Positions 27,174 to 37,834 of a stretch of DNA of 64,000 nucleotides are shown here, piece after piece. The notes below the pieces were generated by a model that was not told the origin of the DNA, ran no database searches, and saw nothing but the letters and a program-made list of their open reading frames with translations. A program made the translations under genes and the position numbers. Every line of letters starts with the position of its first letter. The first letter of the stretch is position 1. The DNA comes from Actinomycetes bacterium. Its GTDB lineage: Bacteria; Actinomycetota; Acidimicrobiia; Acidimicrobiales; RAAP-2. The stretch covers positions 1 to 64,000 of the forward strand of contig JAJZDI010000014.1 of assembly GCA_021806045.1 (NCBI GenBank), given 5' to 3'.

Positions 27174-27818
27174 GTGCGCATCGGCCGTGAGCAGATCGGT
27201 CCCCGGGGCTTCCTGGTCCTCGGCGTCGCCGGGGTCGCCGCCCTCGCCATGGCCGTCACCGGCTACGGGCACGGCGGCGTCGTGTCGGGGAACGGGCTGG
27301 TGAGCTCGGTCACCCCGGCGCCCGGCGCCACGGGCACTGCGGGAGCTTCGGGTTCCTCGGGCACGCCGTCCGGGTCCACGGGCTCCTCGACGTCCGGCGG
27401 CTCCACGACGACGGCGCCCCCCACGGGTACGACCAAGGGGACGACCAAGGGCACCGCCACGGGCGGCGGCACCACGACCACCACCGCACCGCCGAGCTCG
27501 ACGCCCGCCCAGACGCTGGGGCCGCCCTTGTCGTCATCCCAGTACGCCCCGTACGCCTACCAGATCTACCCGGGCACGCCTTCGCAACAGGCCCAGGCGG
27601 CGCTGTCGGGGATCGACTTCCACGTCACGCCGGGCAAGACGTCGTTCACCATCAGCGTCGGCGTCGCCGGCGGATCGTCACGGTCGTCGACCTTCCCCAA
27701 CGGCGACAAGGTCTACGTCATCGAGGCCAGCTTCGGCGACGACTCGGGGAGCGCCGACTACAGCTACGGCGACGACAACATCCTCGAGACCAACGCTGCC
27801 GGGAGGATCGTCCAGTGA
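27174..27818 (+). CDS. exported or anchored protein with Gly/Ser/Thr-rich linker
   Basis: A 214-residue protein of no family known to me. A signal-anchor helix (residues 12-30, GFLVLGVAGVAALAMAV) is followed by a low-complexity region of about 80 residues made of Gly, Ser and Thr with GTTKGTTKGT. A small C-terminal domain (residues 115-214) then begins SSSQYAPYAYQIYPG and contains FTISVGVAGGSS and VIEASFGDDSG. The GTG start follows GGAGG. It overlaps the DoxX-like gene by 4 bp, so the two are coupled. Confidence 0.75.
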   Translation: MRIGREQIGPRGFLVLGVAGVAALAMAVTGYGHGGVVSGNGLVSSVTPAPGATGTAGASGSSGTPSGSTGSSTSGGSTTTAPPTGTTKGTTKGTATGGGTTTTTAPPSSTPAQTLGPPLSSSQYAPYAYQIYPGTPSQQAQAALSGIDFHVTPGKTSFTISVGVAGGSSRSSTFPNGDKVYVIEASFGDDSGSADYSYGDDNILETNAAGRIVQ

Positions 27819-28393
27819 GCCCCAGCCCCGTCCAGAGCGGACGGGCCGGCACCACCGTCCGCCGGGTGGCGGCGGGTGGCCCCGCTGGCCCCACAGCCCC
27901 GCCCGCCCCCACGGGTGCCGGGTCCGCGTCGACCCCTCCCGTGGCGGGCCAACCGCAGCCGGGCGATGGCGGCGGCCCGGCACCCGGCACGGTCGCCACG
28001 CTCCTCGACCGGGGTGCGGCGTTCGCCGAGGCGTGGGCACCGACGGTGGCCCGGGTGCTCCTGGGGCTGGTGCTGCTGTGGTTCGGCTACCACGAGCTCG
28101 TCGATCCACTGCTGTGGACCGGTTACGTCCACGTGCTGCCGGCCACCTCGCACGTAGCGGAGGTGCTGGTCCTCGGCCACGGGTGGTTGCTCGCCATGCT
28201 GGCCGTGGCCATCATCGTCGGGATCGCTCCCCGACTGTCGGCGGCTGTCGCCGTCCTCCTCTTGGCCGAGATCGTGATCTCGCTGATCACCACCGGCGGG
28301 CTCTCCGACCTTGTCCTGCGGGACGTCGGCGTGCTCGGCCTCGCCATCGCCATCACCGGCTCGAAGCGCCAGCGCCTGCTCCTTAGGAAGTGA
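27815..28393 (+). CDS. DoxX-like membrane protein
   Basis: A 192-residue protein. After a Pro/Gly/Ala-rich N-terminus of about 60 residues, four membrane helices follow: ARVLLGLVLLWFGYHELVDP, the segment around TSHVAEVLVLGHGWLLAML, AIIVGIAPRLSAAVAVLLLAE and LRDVGVLGLAIAITGS. The order and the G-Y-H-E-L motif resemble DoxX/DUF6041-type proteins, which often partner with redox enzymes in the membrane. The GTG start overlaps the stop of the anchored protein gene. Confidence 0.7.
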   Translation: MSPSPVQSGRAGTTVRRVAAGGPAGPTAPPAPTGAGSASTPPVAGQPQPGDGGGPAPGTVATLLDRGAAFAEAWAPTVARVLLGLVLLWFGYHELVDPLLWTGYVHVLPATSHVAEVLVLGHGWLLAMLAVAIIVGIAPRLSAAVAVLLLAEIVISLITTGGLSDLVLRDVGVLGLAIAITGSKRQRLLLRK

Positions 28394-28520
28394 CGCTGCG
28401 GATGCGGGCGGGAGGGGCGGTGGCGGAGGCGCGGGCAGAGTCCGTGCCAGGAGCGATGCTTGCAGCGGATGCATACGGGCTTCATGCTGGCGTCAGCCTC
28501 ACGTCCTACCATCAGCAACG

Positions 28521-29180
28521 ATGACCGTGCTCCATCGCGACGACCCCACCTCGCCCGAGTCGACCGACACGACCGATCTCAGCCGGATCGGCCGCCGTGC
28601 CCGGATGGGCGTGGCCGGCAACTCCCGGCTCACCAGCTCGACGGCGGCCGTCCTCCTGGTGCTGCTGGCGGCGGAAGGTGCCACGTTGCTGCGCATCCAC
28701 AGCCTGCTGTCCTGGCACGTGTTCATCGGCTTCTTGCTGGTGCCGCCCATCGCGCTGAAGATGGCCAGCACCAGCTACCGGTTCGCCCGCTACTACCTGG
28801 GCTCGCCCGCCTACCGCCGCAAGGGTCCGCCCCCGCCACTCCTCCGGCTACTCGGCCCGTTCGTGATCGCGCTCACCGTGATCCTCATCGCCAGCGGGAT
28901 CGCCCTGGTGTTCGTCGGGCCTTCGCTGCGGGGCGAGGTCCTCTTCGTCCACAAGGCGAGCTTCGTGCTGTGGTTCGGCGCCATGGCCATCCACGTCCTC
29001 GGGCACATCCTGGAGACGGCACGCCTGGCACCTCGTGACTGGCTGCGCCACACCCGTGCCAACGTGGCCGGCGCCACCGCCCGGCAGTGGCTGGTGGTCG
29101 GCAGCGTCGCTCTCGGCCTGCCCCTCGCCTTCATGTTCGTGGGCCGTGCCGCCAACTGGTGGACGGTGCCGCTGCACTGA
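28521..29180 (+). CDS. b-type cytochrome-like membrane protein
   Basis: A 219-residue protein with four predicted helices. Histidines at 60 and 66 (RIHSLLSWHVFIGFLL), at 144 (VHKASFVLWFG) and at 158 and 162 (AIHVLGH) fall inside helices at spacings expected for heme ligation in cytochrome b561/DUF4405-type proteins. A cytoplasmic loop with YRFARYYLGSPAYRRKGPPP joins helices 2 and 3. It may pass electrons across the membrane. It lies 127 bp after the DoxX-like gene on the same strand. I cannot name the electron donor or acceptor. Confidence 0.7.
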   Translation: MTVLHRDDPTSPESTDTTDLSRIGRRARMGVAGNSRLTSSTAAVLLVLLAAEGATLLRIHSLLSWHVFIGFLLVPPIALKMASTSYRFARYYLGSPAYRRKGPPPPLLRLLGPFVIALTVILIASGIALVFVGPSLRGEVLFVHKASFVLWFGAMAIHVLGHILETARLAPRDWLRHTRANVAGATARQWLVVGSVALGLPLAFMFVGRAANWWTVPLH

Positions 29181-29206
29181 CCGCCGGCCCCGAGGACCGG
29201 GGTGAA

Positions 29207-29272
29207 GGTCAGCGCTCGGTGTCGAGGGTCAGCGCTCGGTGTCGAGGGTCAGCGCTCGGTGTCGAGGGTCAG
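29207..29272. repeat. three and a third copies of a 20-bp tandem repeat
   Basis: The unit ggtcagcgctcggtgtcgag occurs at 29207-29226, 29227-29246 and 29247-29266, identical in all copies, with a partial copy that contains the stop codon of the leftward dehalogenase gene (29269-29271). It fills the gap between convergent genes. Confidence 0.9.
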
Positions 29273-30195
29273 GACCCGATCCGGGAGCGGATCACGGCGA
29301 GCACATCGTCGGGAGCGTCGATCTGGACGAAGTGGCCGGCCCCCTCGATCCGGTCCAGGGTCGCTCCGGGGATCTCGGACGCCCACTGCTCGGCGGACTG
29401 CCACGTGAAGATGGGGTCGGCGTCGCCGAAGGCGAAGTGGATCGGACGGTCGAGCTCACGCAACTGGGCGCGGACACGAGCCTGGATCTCGCCGTCGCCC
29501 AGTTCGGGCTCGGCGAAGGGGATCAGGAACGGGAAGCGACGCGCCCCCGCCTTGGACGCCACGGAGACGAAGGGCGCGTCGAAGGCGTCGATGATGGCTG
29601 CCGTGTCGTGGCCGGGCCTGGCCAGCGCCATGTTGACGATGCCGCCCGTCGGCATGTCGCCACCCAGCTGATCGGGATCGAGGGCCAGCGAGCGCCACAT
29701 CCGGATGCCGTCCGAGTACTCATAGCTGCTGTCGTGCAGCCAGGTGTTGAGGATGAAGATCCGGGCCACCCGCTCGATGCGCTCCATGGCGGTGCACAGG
29801 CCGATCGGCCCCGCCCAGTCCTGGACCACGAGGTGGACGTCGCGCAGGTCGAGCGTGTCGACCAGGTGACCGAGTGCCTGGCGATGCCGGGCGATCGTGT
29901 ACCAGCCGTCGTCGGTGGGCTTGTCCGATCTGCCGAAGCCGAAGTGGTCGGGCGCCACGACCCTGAACCCGGCGCCGACCAGGGGCCCGATCCAGTCCCG
30001 GTAGAGGTAGGCCCAGGTGGGCTCGCCGTGCAGGAGGAGGAAGGTCCCCCGGACCGGACCGTCGGGCGACTCGTCCACGTAGTGCTGGCGCAGTCCGTCC
30101 GGATGGGTGAGGTAGTGGGGTGCGAACGGCCAGTCCAGCCGGTCGAAGCGATCGTCGGGAGTCCGTACGGCGGGAACGGGATCTGTCATCGTCAC
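29269..30195 (-). CDS. haloalkane dehalogenase (subfamily I-like)
   Basis: A 308-residue alpha/beta hydrolase. HGEPTWAYLYRDW (56-68) gives the oxyanion and halide side, VVQDWAGPIGL carries the nucleophile D126 with halide-binding W127, FGDADPIF supplies the acid (D258 or D260), and GAGHFVQ the catalytic H288. An acid after the seventh strand and these spacings match the DhlA-type subfamily. The reaction would be hydrolysis of a carbon-halogen bond to an alcohol; closely related hydrolases with other substrates exist, so activity is not certain. A monooxygenase gene lies 100 bp upstream on the same strand. Confidence 0.85.
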   Translation of the reverse strand: MTMTDPVPAVRTPDDRFDRLDWPFAPHYLTHPDGLRQHYVDESPDGPVRGTFLLLHGEPTWAYLYRDWIGPLVGAGFRVVAPDHFGFGRSDKPTDDGWYTIARHRQALGHLVDTLDLRDVHLVVQDWAGPIGLCTAMERIERVARIFILNTWLHDSSYEYSDGIRMWRSLALDPDQLGGDMPTGGIVNMALARPGHDTAAIIDAFDAPFVSVASKAGARRFPFLIPFAEPELGDGEIQARVRAQLRELDRPIHFAFGDADPIFTWQSAEQWASEIPGATLDRIEGAGHFVQIDAPDDVLAVIRSRIGS

Positions 30196-30295
30196 CTCTC
30201 GTCGTGGGTCGGTTTCGGTTCGGTCTCGGGGGCTCGTCCGGGGGGAGGGGGCTCGTTCTCGGGGCTCCGGGAGCCTGGCAGCGCTGGCCGGTGCG

Positions 30296-32161
<1,866 letters not shown>

Positions 32162-32312
32162 CGGTCCCCCCGTTCCTTCGGCGACAGGTTGGCAAGCGAA
32201 CCGCCCCGTGCGCCAACTCGGTCGACTCGCCTCGTCATGGTGGGGCCCTCACCCCCGTGGTCTCTGGCCGGATCGCCGGCCCGACAGCGCCGCCCGGCAC
32301 CAGACCGGCCGC

Positions 32313-33950
32313 CTACAGCCCGTCCTCGAAACGTCGCCGGAGCTCGGCCTTGGCCACCTTGCCGGCCGGGGTGAGGGGCACGTCGGACGCCACCACCACG
32401 TGGCGGGGCACCTTGTAGTCGGCCAGCCGTTCGGCGCACCACGCCCGTAGCTCGTCGGGGTCCGCCTCGGCCCCCGGGCGGGGCACCACGACGTAGGCGC
32501 CGACCTCGCCGTAGACGGGGTCGGGCACACCGAACCCGGCGGCCAGCGCCACCGACGGGTGGGCGGCGAGCACCGCCTCGACGTCGGCCGGGTACACGTT
32601 GAACCCGCCCTGGATGTACATCTCCTTCTTGCGGGCCCGTACGGCCAGGTGGCCGTCCGGCTCCGCCTCGACCACGTCGCCGGTGGCCAGCCAGCCACCG
32701 GCGAGGAACGTCTCCGCAGTCTCCTCGGGCATGTCCCAGTAGCCCGAGGCCACGCACGCCCCACGGAGCTGGAGCTCCCCGGCGCTCCCCGGCGCCACCG
32801 GCTCGCCCGCCGGGTCGACGACCCGCCACTCGAAGCCGCCGATGACGACCCCGATGCTCCGCGTCACCGTGTCAAGGTCGTCGTCGGGAGCCGACAGTAC
32901 CGCCGCTCCGGAGCTCTCGGACAGGCCGTAGAGGTTGATGAGCCGGGCGTCCGGCCACGTGGCCGCCACCTGCCGGGCCAACGACGGGTCGAGGATGGAG
33001 CCGCCCACGATCACCTGGCGAAGGGATCTGGTGTCGACCGGGGTCCCGGCCAGGGCGCCCAGCATCATCAGGAGCATGGTCGGCACCCCCGACAGCACGG
33101 TGGTCCGGTGCTCGGCGGTGGCCGCCAGCACCGCGCTGGGGGAGAACGTCGGCTGGAGGACGACGGTGCCGCCCGCGACCAGGAGGGAGAGGATCCCGCA
33201 CGTCAGGCCGCCGACGTGGTTGAGGGGCAGGGAGCCGACCGTCGACGTGTGCTCGTCCCAGCCGAGGTGCTCGACCTGGGCCCGTGCCGAGGCGAGCAGG
33301 CTCCGATGGGTGAGGACCGCTCCCCGGGGCCGGCCGGTGGTGCCCGACGTGTAGAGGATGACGGCGGGGTCGTCGGGGTCCGGTCCGGTCTCGAGGCCCG
33401 CCGTGGGCCGGCCGGCGGCACCGGCGGCGACCAGCTCGTCGAAGGTGGACGCGCCCTCGAAGGTGGCGTCCGGGCCCGGCGCATCGAGGAAGACGAAGCG
33501 CTCCACCGTCGGCACCTCAGCACGGAAGCCAGCGAAGAAGGCGGCGAAGTCGAACTCGGGGGTGGCGGCCGGGCACAGCAGCAGCCGGGATCCCGACTGG
33601 TTGAGCATGGTGCGGAATTCCTGCTCCCGGTAGCGGGGATTGAGGGTCACCAGCGCAGCTCCCAGCCTGGCTGCGCCGAAGAAGAGCCCCAGCCAGGCCA
33701 GGCCGTTGGGGGCGGCCACCGCCACCCGGTCCCCCGGGCCGATCCCCCAGGAGGCGAGGCCTGCCGCCACCTGGGTGGCCAGACGGTCGAGGTCTCCGAA
33801 GGTGACGTCCCGGCCGTCGACGACCAGGAACACCCGGTCGGTGTCGTGGGCGGCCCGCCAGGCGAGGAGCTCGGGGATGGTGGACGGATCGGCGGTGGAT
33901 GGTACGGCGTCGGGGGGAGCCGCCGGCGTTCGGTCGTCAGGTGCTGGCAT
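32313..33950 (-). CDS. acyl-CoA synthetase (AMP-forming)
   Basis: A 545-residue adenylate-forming ligase. ILYTSGTTGRPRGAVLTH is the P-loop, YGLSES and GWLATGDVVE are the A5 and A7 motifs, KEMYIQGGFNVYP is A8, and the catalytic Lys is in TPAGKVAKAEL near the end. It activates a carboxylic acid as an acyl-AMP and then acyl-CoA; long- or medium-chain or aromatic acids are possible. The ATG at 33950 opens directly into the usual N-terminal sequence, and the long frame upstream is discarded. It is divergent from the dehydrogenase at 34072, 121 bp apart. Confidence 0.92.
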   Translation of the reverse strand: MPAPDDRTPAAPPDAVPSTADPSTIPELLAWRAAHDTDRVFLVVDGRDVTFGDLDRLATQVAAGLASWGIGPGDRVAVAAPNGLAWLGLFFGAARLGAALVTLNPRYREQEFRTMLNQSGSRLLLCPAATPEFDFAAFFAGFRAEVPTVERFVFLDAPGPDATFEGASTFDELVAAGAAGRPTAGLETGPDPDDPAVILYTSGTTGRPRGAVLTHRSLLASARAQVEHLGWDEHTSTVGSLPLNHVGGLTCGILSLLVAGGTVVLQPTFSPSAVLAATAEHRTTVLSGVPTMLLMMLGALAGTPVDTRSLRQVIVGGSILDPSLARQVAATWPDARLINLYGLSESSGAAVLSAPDDDLDTVTRSIGVVIGGFEWRVVDPAGEPVAPGSAGELQLRGACVASGYWDMPEETAETFLAGGWLATGDVVEAEPDGHLAVRARKKEMYIQGGFNVYPADVEAVLAAHPSVALAAGFGVPDPVYGEVGAYVVVPRPGAEADPDELRAWCAERLADYKVPRHVVVASDVPLTPAGKVAKAELRRRFEDGL

Positions 33951-34071
33951 GATCCGATGGTGGTCGTGGCGCCGCCCCGGCGCAAGACCGCACCACCGAT
34001 GTGCGGAAGACCGCACGACCCGGGCGCACGACCGCACGACCGCCAGGCCGGCGAGACCGAAGGGGGAGACC

Positions 34072-35208
34072 ATGGCCGAGGAGCATCCGGAGCGGGCGCT
34101 CGAGCTGCGATCGCTGGTCACCGACGCCGGCACCGTGGAGCTGTCGCTGGTCGAGGTGGACGTGCCGGTGCCGTCGGGCGACGACGTCCTCGTCCGGGTG
34201 GAGGCAGCACCCATCAACCCGTCCGACCTGGGCCTGCTGCTGGCCGGTGCCGACGTGGGCGCTTCCCGGGTATCCGGTACGGCGGAGCGACCGGTCGTCA
34301 CCGCACCGCTCGACGCAGGTGCGGCACGGGCCGCCACGGCGCGCCTCGGCCAGTCGATGCCGGTGGGCAACGAGGGCGCCGGCCGGGTGGTGGCCGCCGG
34401 TCCCGGCGACACCGCCCAGGCGCTCGTCGGCCGGACCGTCGCCGTGGCCGGCGGTGGCATGTACACCCAGTACCGCTGCCTCCCGGCCGCCGCCTGCCTC
34501 CCGCTGCCCGACGGAACGGGCGCTGTCGACGGGGCGGCCGCCTTCGTCAATCCCATGACGGCGCTGGCCATGGTCGAGACCATGCGCGCCGAGGGCCACA
34601 CCGGGCTGGTGCACACGGCGGCCGCCTCCAACCTCGGCCAGATGCTCAACCGGATCTGCCTGGAGGACGGGGTGCCGCTGGTCAACATCGTGCGGTCGCC
34701 CGCCCAGGTCGAACTGCTGCGGGCCGCCGGCGCCGCCTTCGTGTGCGACTCCAGCAGCGAGACGTTCATGGACGACCTCACCGCCGCCCTGCGGGCGACT
34801 TCGGCCACCCTGGCCTTCGACGCGGTGGGCGGGGGGACGCTGGCCAGCCGCATCCTCACCGCCATGGAGGTCGCCCTCACCGCCGGGGCCGAGTTCAGCC
34901 GCTACGGGTCGACCACCCACAAGCAGGTCTACCTCTACGGCTCGCTCGACCGGGGCCCGACCGAGCTGCGGCGCAGCTACGGCATGGCCTGGGGCGTGGG
35001 CGGGTGGCTGCTCACCCCGTTCCTCGTCGCGGCCGGGTCGGAGCGGGTCGAGGCCATGCGCCAACGGGTGGCCGCCGGCCTGACGACCACGTTCGCCAGC
35101 CACTTCTCCGACCAGGTGACGCTGGCCGGCGCCCTCGACCTCGACTCGCTCACGACCTACAGCCGCATGGGGACCGGCAGGAAGTTCCTCGTCACACCGA
35201 ACGGGTAG
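34072..35208 (+). CDS. quinone-oxidoreductase-like medium-chain dehydrogenase
   Basis: A 378-residue MDR-family enzyme. VLVRVEAAPINPSDLGLLLAG and VGNEGAGRVVAAGPG are the GroES-like domain. The nucleotide fold starts at HTAAASNLGQMLNRICLEDG, with Ala-Ser-Asn replacing the usual glycines, and AFDAVGGGTLASRIL follows. No structural-zinc cysteines or catalytic zinc ligands are visible, so it is probably a zinc-free NADPH:quinone or enoyl reductase. AGGGGGAG precedes the ATG. Its gene is divergent from the ligase and 105 bp ahead of the ThDP enzyme. Confidence 0.87.
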   Translation: MAEEHPERALELRSLVTDAGTVELSLVEVDVPVPSGDDVLVRVEAAPINPSDLGLLLAGADVGASRVSGTAERPVVTAPLDAGAARAATARLGQSMPVGNEGAGRVVAAGPGDTAQALVGRTVAVAGGGMYTQYRCLPAAACLPLPDGTGAVDGAAAFVNPMTALAMVETMRAEGHTGLVHTAAASNLGQMLNRICLEDGVPLVNIVRSPAQVELLRAAGAAFVCDSSSETFMDDLTAALRATSATLAFDAVGGGTLASRILTAMEVALTAGAEFSRYGSTTHKQVYLYGSLDRGPTELRRSYGMAWGVGGWLLTPFLVAAGSERVEAMRQRVAAGLTTTFASHFSDQVTLAGALDLDSLTTYSRMGTGRKFLVTPNG

Positions 35209-35313
35209 GGGGCGCTCGCCAGGTGGCCGCCGACCGGGTGACGCAACTGGAGAGGCCGACTTCGAGCGGCGTCGGGTAGCGTCGCCGGGGAGCGACTGCG
35301 GGAGGTGGTGGCC

Positions 35314-37029
35314 ATGGCAGAGATCACCGGCGGGATGCTGCTCGCCCGGGCGCTCGAGGCCGAGGGTGTGTCGGTCGTGTTCGGCCTGCCCTCGCCCGAG
35401 CTGGACCCCCTGCTCGCCGCCCTCGACGAGATCGGCATCCGGCTGGTCCCGGTCCGGCACGAAGCGGCCGGCGTCCACATGGCGGAAGGCCTCTACAAGA
35501 CGACCGGGAAGCTGGCCGCCGTGCTCGGCAATCCCGGCCCCGGAACGGCCAACCTGGTTCCCGGCGTCCTCACCGCCCTCCACGAGGGGGTGGCCGTGGT
35601 GGTGGTCACCGCGCAGCACCGGATGGGCATCGTCTACCCCACCCCACCCTCCACCTTCCAGGGGCAGGACCAGCTCGACCTGTTCCGCCCGGTGGTGAAG
35701 TGGGGCGGTCCCATCTTCGAGTGGGGGCGCATCCCCGAGGTCGTCCGGCTCGCCTGCCGCGAGATGTGGAACGGCCGCCCCGGTCCCGTCCACCTGGACC
35801 TGGAGGTGCCGGCCACCGTCCTGGCCGCCACCGGGGACGAGTCACTGGCGCCCGTGCACCTGCCGGGTGCGTCGCGGGGTACGGGCCCCGAGGCCTCCGA
35901 CGCGCAGCTGGACGAGGCGACCCGGCTGCTGGCCGGGGCGCGCCGGCCGGTGGTCATCGCCGGCACCGGCGTCGACCGGGCCGGCGCCAACGACGCCCTG
36001 CTCGAGATCGTCGACCTCCTGGGCTGCCCGGTACTCACCACCACGGCCGGCCGCTCGGCGGTGCGCTCCGACCACCCCAACTACGTGTCGTCGGTGGGGG
36101 CGGCTGCCGACGAGGTCCGCCGTGAGGCCGACGTCCTGCTGGTGGCCGGCTCCCGCCTGGGCAACCTCGACCTCCCCTTCGACGGCCACTGGGGTGACCC
36201 CGCGGGGCAGCAGCTCATCCAGATCGACGTCGACCCCCGCCACCTGGGAGTGACGCGTCCCCTCGCCCTCGGCATCCTCTCCGATGCACGGCTCGCCCTC
36301 GAGGGCATCGCCGCCCGGCTGGCCAAGGTCGAACGGCCCACCTACGACCCCGACCTCCTCGCCCGCTACCGGGCACTCGACCAGGAGGCGGCCATGGCCA
36401 TGGCCGGTCCGCTCCTGGCCTGGGAGGGACCCGGGATCCACCCGGCACACGCCATGGGGGTGATCGGTGCCGTGTTCGGTTCGGACGCCGTCTACACCGT
36501 CGACGGCGGCAACACCGCACTGTGGGCGCACGCTCTGCTGCCACCGACCCGGCCCCGCTCCTACCACTCGATCCTGGAGCTCGGCATGCTCGGCACCGGG
36601 ATCCCGTCGGCCATCGGAGCGAAGCTCGGCGCGCCGGACCGCACCGTCGTGTGCGTGACGGGCGACGGCGCCGCCGGCTTCAACGTCATGGAGCTGCAGA
36701 CGGCCGCCCGCGAGGGGGTGGACATCACCGTGGTCGTCTTCGCCGAGGGGGCGTGGACCATGGAGGAGCCGGCCGAGCTCGCCCTCTACGGGCGTACGTT
36801 CGGCACCGCGCACGGCGAGGTCCGCTGGGACCTGGTGGCCACCGGGCTCGGCTGCGCCGGCGCCTTCGTCGACCGTATGGAGGACCTCGAGCCGGCGCTG
36901 CGCGAGGCCCGGGACACGCCGGGTCCCGCCCTCGTCTGCGTGCGCAGCGACCACGACGCCAATCTGGCCGTCCCGGCTGAAGCGCTCGCCCGGTTCTTCG
37001 AGGTCTACACCGGGCCGGCTCCTGGCTGA
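35314..37029 (+). CDS. thiamine-diphosphate-dependent enzyme (acetolactate synthase-like)
   Basis: A 571-residue three-domain ThDP enzyme. VRHEAAGVHMAEG holds the catalytic Glu, GNPGPGTAN is the substrate-side loop, and GDGAAGFNVMELQTAA begins the ThDP motif. About 25 residues later the usual Asn pair is replaced by VVFAEGAWTM, which is unusual. The family includes acetolactate synthases, benzoylformate and oxalyl-CoA decarboxylases. With no small regulatory subunit gene nearby, it is more likely a catabolic decarboxylase or lyase than an amino-acid biosynthesis enzyme. The ATG at 35314 has GGAGG at eight bases. Confidence 0.88.
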   Translation: MAEITGGMLLARALEAEGVSVVFGLPSPELDPLLAALDEIGIRLVPVRHEAAGVHMAEGLYKTTGKLAAVLGNPGPGTANLVPGVLTALHEGVAVVVVTAQHRMGIVYPTPPSTFQGQDQLDLFRPVVKWGGPIFEWGRIPEVVRLACREMWNGRPGPVHLDLEVPATVLAATGDESLAPVHLPGASRGTGPEASDAQLDEATRLLAGARRPVVIAGTGVDRAGANDALLEIVDLLGCPVLTTTAGRSAVRSDHPNYVSSVGAAADEVRREADVLLVAGSRLGNLDLPFDGHWGDPAGQQLIQIDVDPRHLGVTRPLALGILSDARLALEGIAARLAKVERPTYDPDLLARYRALDQEAAMAMAGPLLAWEGPGIHPAHAMGVIGAVFGSDAVYTVDGGNTALWAHALLPPTRPRSYHSILELGMLGTGIPSAIGAKLGAPDRTVVCVTGDGAAGFNVMELQTAAREGVDITVVVFAEGAWTMEEPAELALYGRTFGTAHGEVRWDLVATGLGCAGAFVDRMEDLEPALREARDTPGPALVCVRSDHDANLAVPAEALARFFEVYTGPAPG

Positions 37030-37105
37030 GCCCGTCCTTCCACGGCAGCCTGGACCGGGAGAGAATGTGGTCGTGTCCGCCGGGCCGGCGGGCGGGGAGG
37101 GAACC

Positions 37106-37696
37106 ATGGCGTCGAAGACGGACCACCAGGGCGACAGCAGCTCGGGCGACCGCAACCGGTCGTCGGCTGTGTGGGACGGGCTCGGCACCGCCGTCACCGA
37201 CCTCCTCGCCATTCCCGGGGCCACCGTGTCCGCCCTCGAGGCGGTCGCGGCCATGCCCGAGCGGGTCGACCGGCTGCTCACCGTGGCCGAGCGGCTGGCC
37301 GGGATCCTGGAGCGCACCGAGGGCACCGTCCGCCAGGCGGCCACCGGCGTGGACCTGGCCGGCCGGTCCATCCGCGACGCGCTGGGCGGCGTGGAGCTGG
37401 TGGTGGACGTCATGGAGCGCTCGGTCCCCGGACTGACGTCGGGCGCGGAGTCGCTCAACGCCCTCGCCCTCCAGCTGGGCGGGGTGGCCGGCGAGCTGGC
37501 CAAGGAGCTGCCCCGGGCCACCAGCCAGCTCGAGGCGGTGGTGCCCGACCTCGACAAGGTCGTCCACACCCTCGACGACCGCCTCCTCCACCTGGACGAG
37601 GTCGTCACCGAGATGAGCGGGATCGTGGTGGGCGTCCTCGGCGCCATCCCGGGCGTTCGCCGTGCCGTGCGCAACGTCCGGCCCGAGACCCACTGA
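37106..37696 (+). CDS. helical protein of unknown function
   Basis: A 196-residue protein predicted to be almost entirely helical, with long amphipathic stretches (VTDLLAIPGATVSALEAVAA, VDRLLTVAERLAGILERT, LVVDVMERSVPGLTSG). No cysteine, no signal peptide and no membrane helix except a weakly hydrophobic segment near residue 180 (MSGIVVGVLGAIPG). The layout is like proteins that coat lipid or polymer granules, but I cannot assign it. The ATG at 37106 follows GGGGAGGG. It lies between the ThDP enzyme and the PLP enzyme on the same strand. Confidence 0.65.
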   Translation: MASKTDHQGDSSSGDRNRSSAVWDGLGTAVTDLLAIPGATVSALEAVAAMPERVDRLLTVAERLAGILERTEGTVRQAATGVDLAGRSIRDALGGVELVVDVMERSVPGLTSGAESLNALALQLGGVAGELAKELPRATSQLEAVVPDLDKVVHTLDDRLLHLDEVVTEMSGIVVGVLGAIPGVRRAVRNVRPETH

Positions 37697-37712
37697 GCAC
37701 ACGGGGCGCCGC

Positions 37713-37777
37713 TGGGCCCCACGGGGTACACGGGCCCCACGGGCCCCACGGGGCACACGGGGCCCCACCACGGGGCG
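37713..37777. repeat. GGGCCCCACGGGG-type low-complexity repeat
   Basis: Several overlapping copies of ggccccacgg and cacacgggg follow the helical protein gene. Because GGGGCCCC is self-complementary, the run can fold into alternative hairpins and may act as a terminator or attenuator between two genes on the same strand. Confidence 0.65.
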
Positions 37778-37834
37778 ACGTCGTCACGGGCTCGAGGGCA
37801 GCGCCAGCCGGCACCAGCTCGCTACCATGCCGCC

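Noticed and set aside
29207-29272. Possible CRISPR-like array.
   Set aside because: The copies are directly adjacent with no unique spacers, and no cas genes occur in the window.
32559-35279. An open frame of about 900 codons on the plus strand across the acyl-CoA ligase and the dehydrogenase genes.
   Set aside because: It crosses two genes in other frames and shows no domain; both real genes have complete catalytic motifs.
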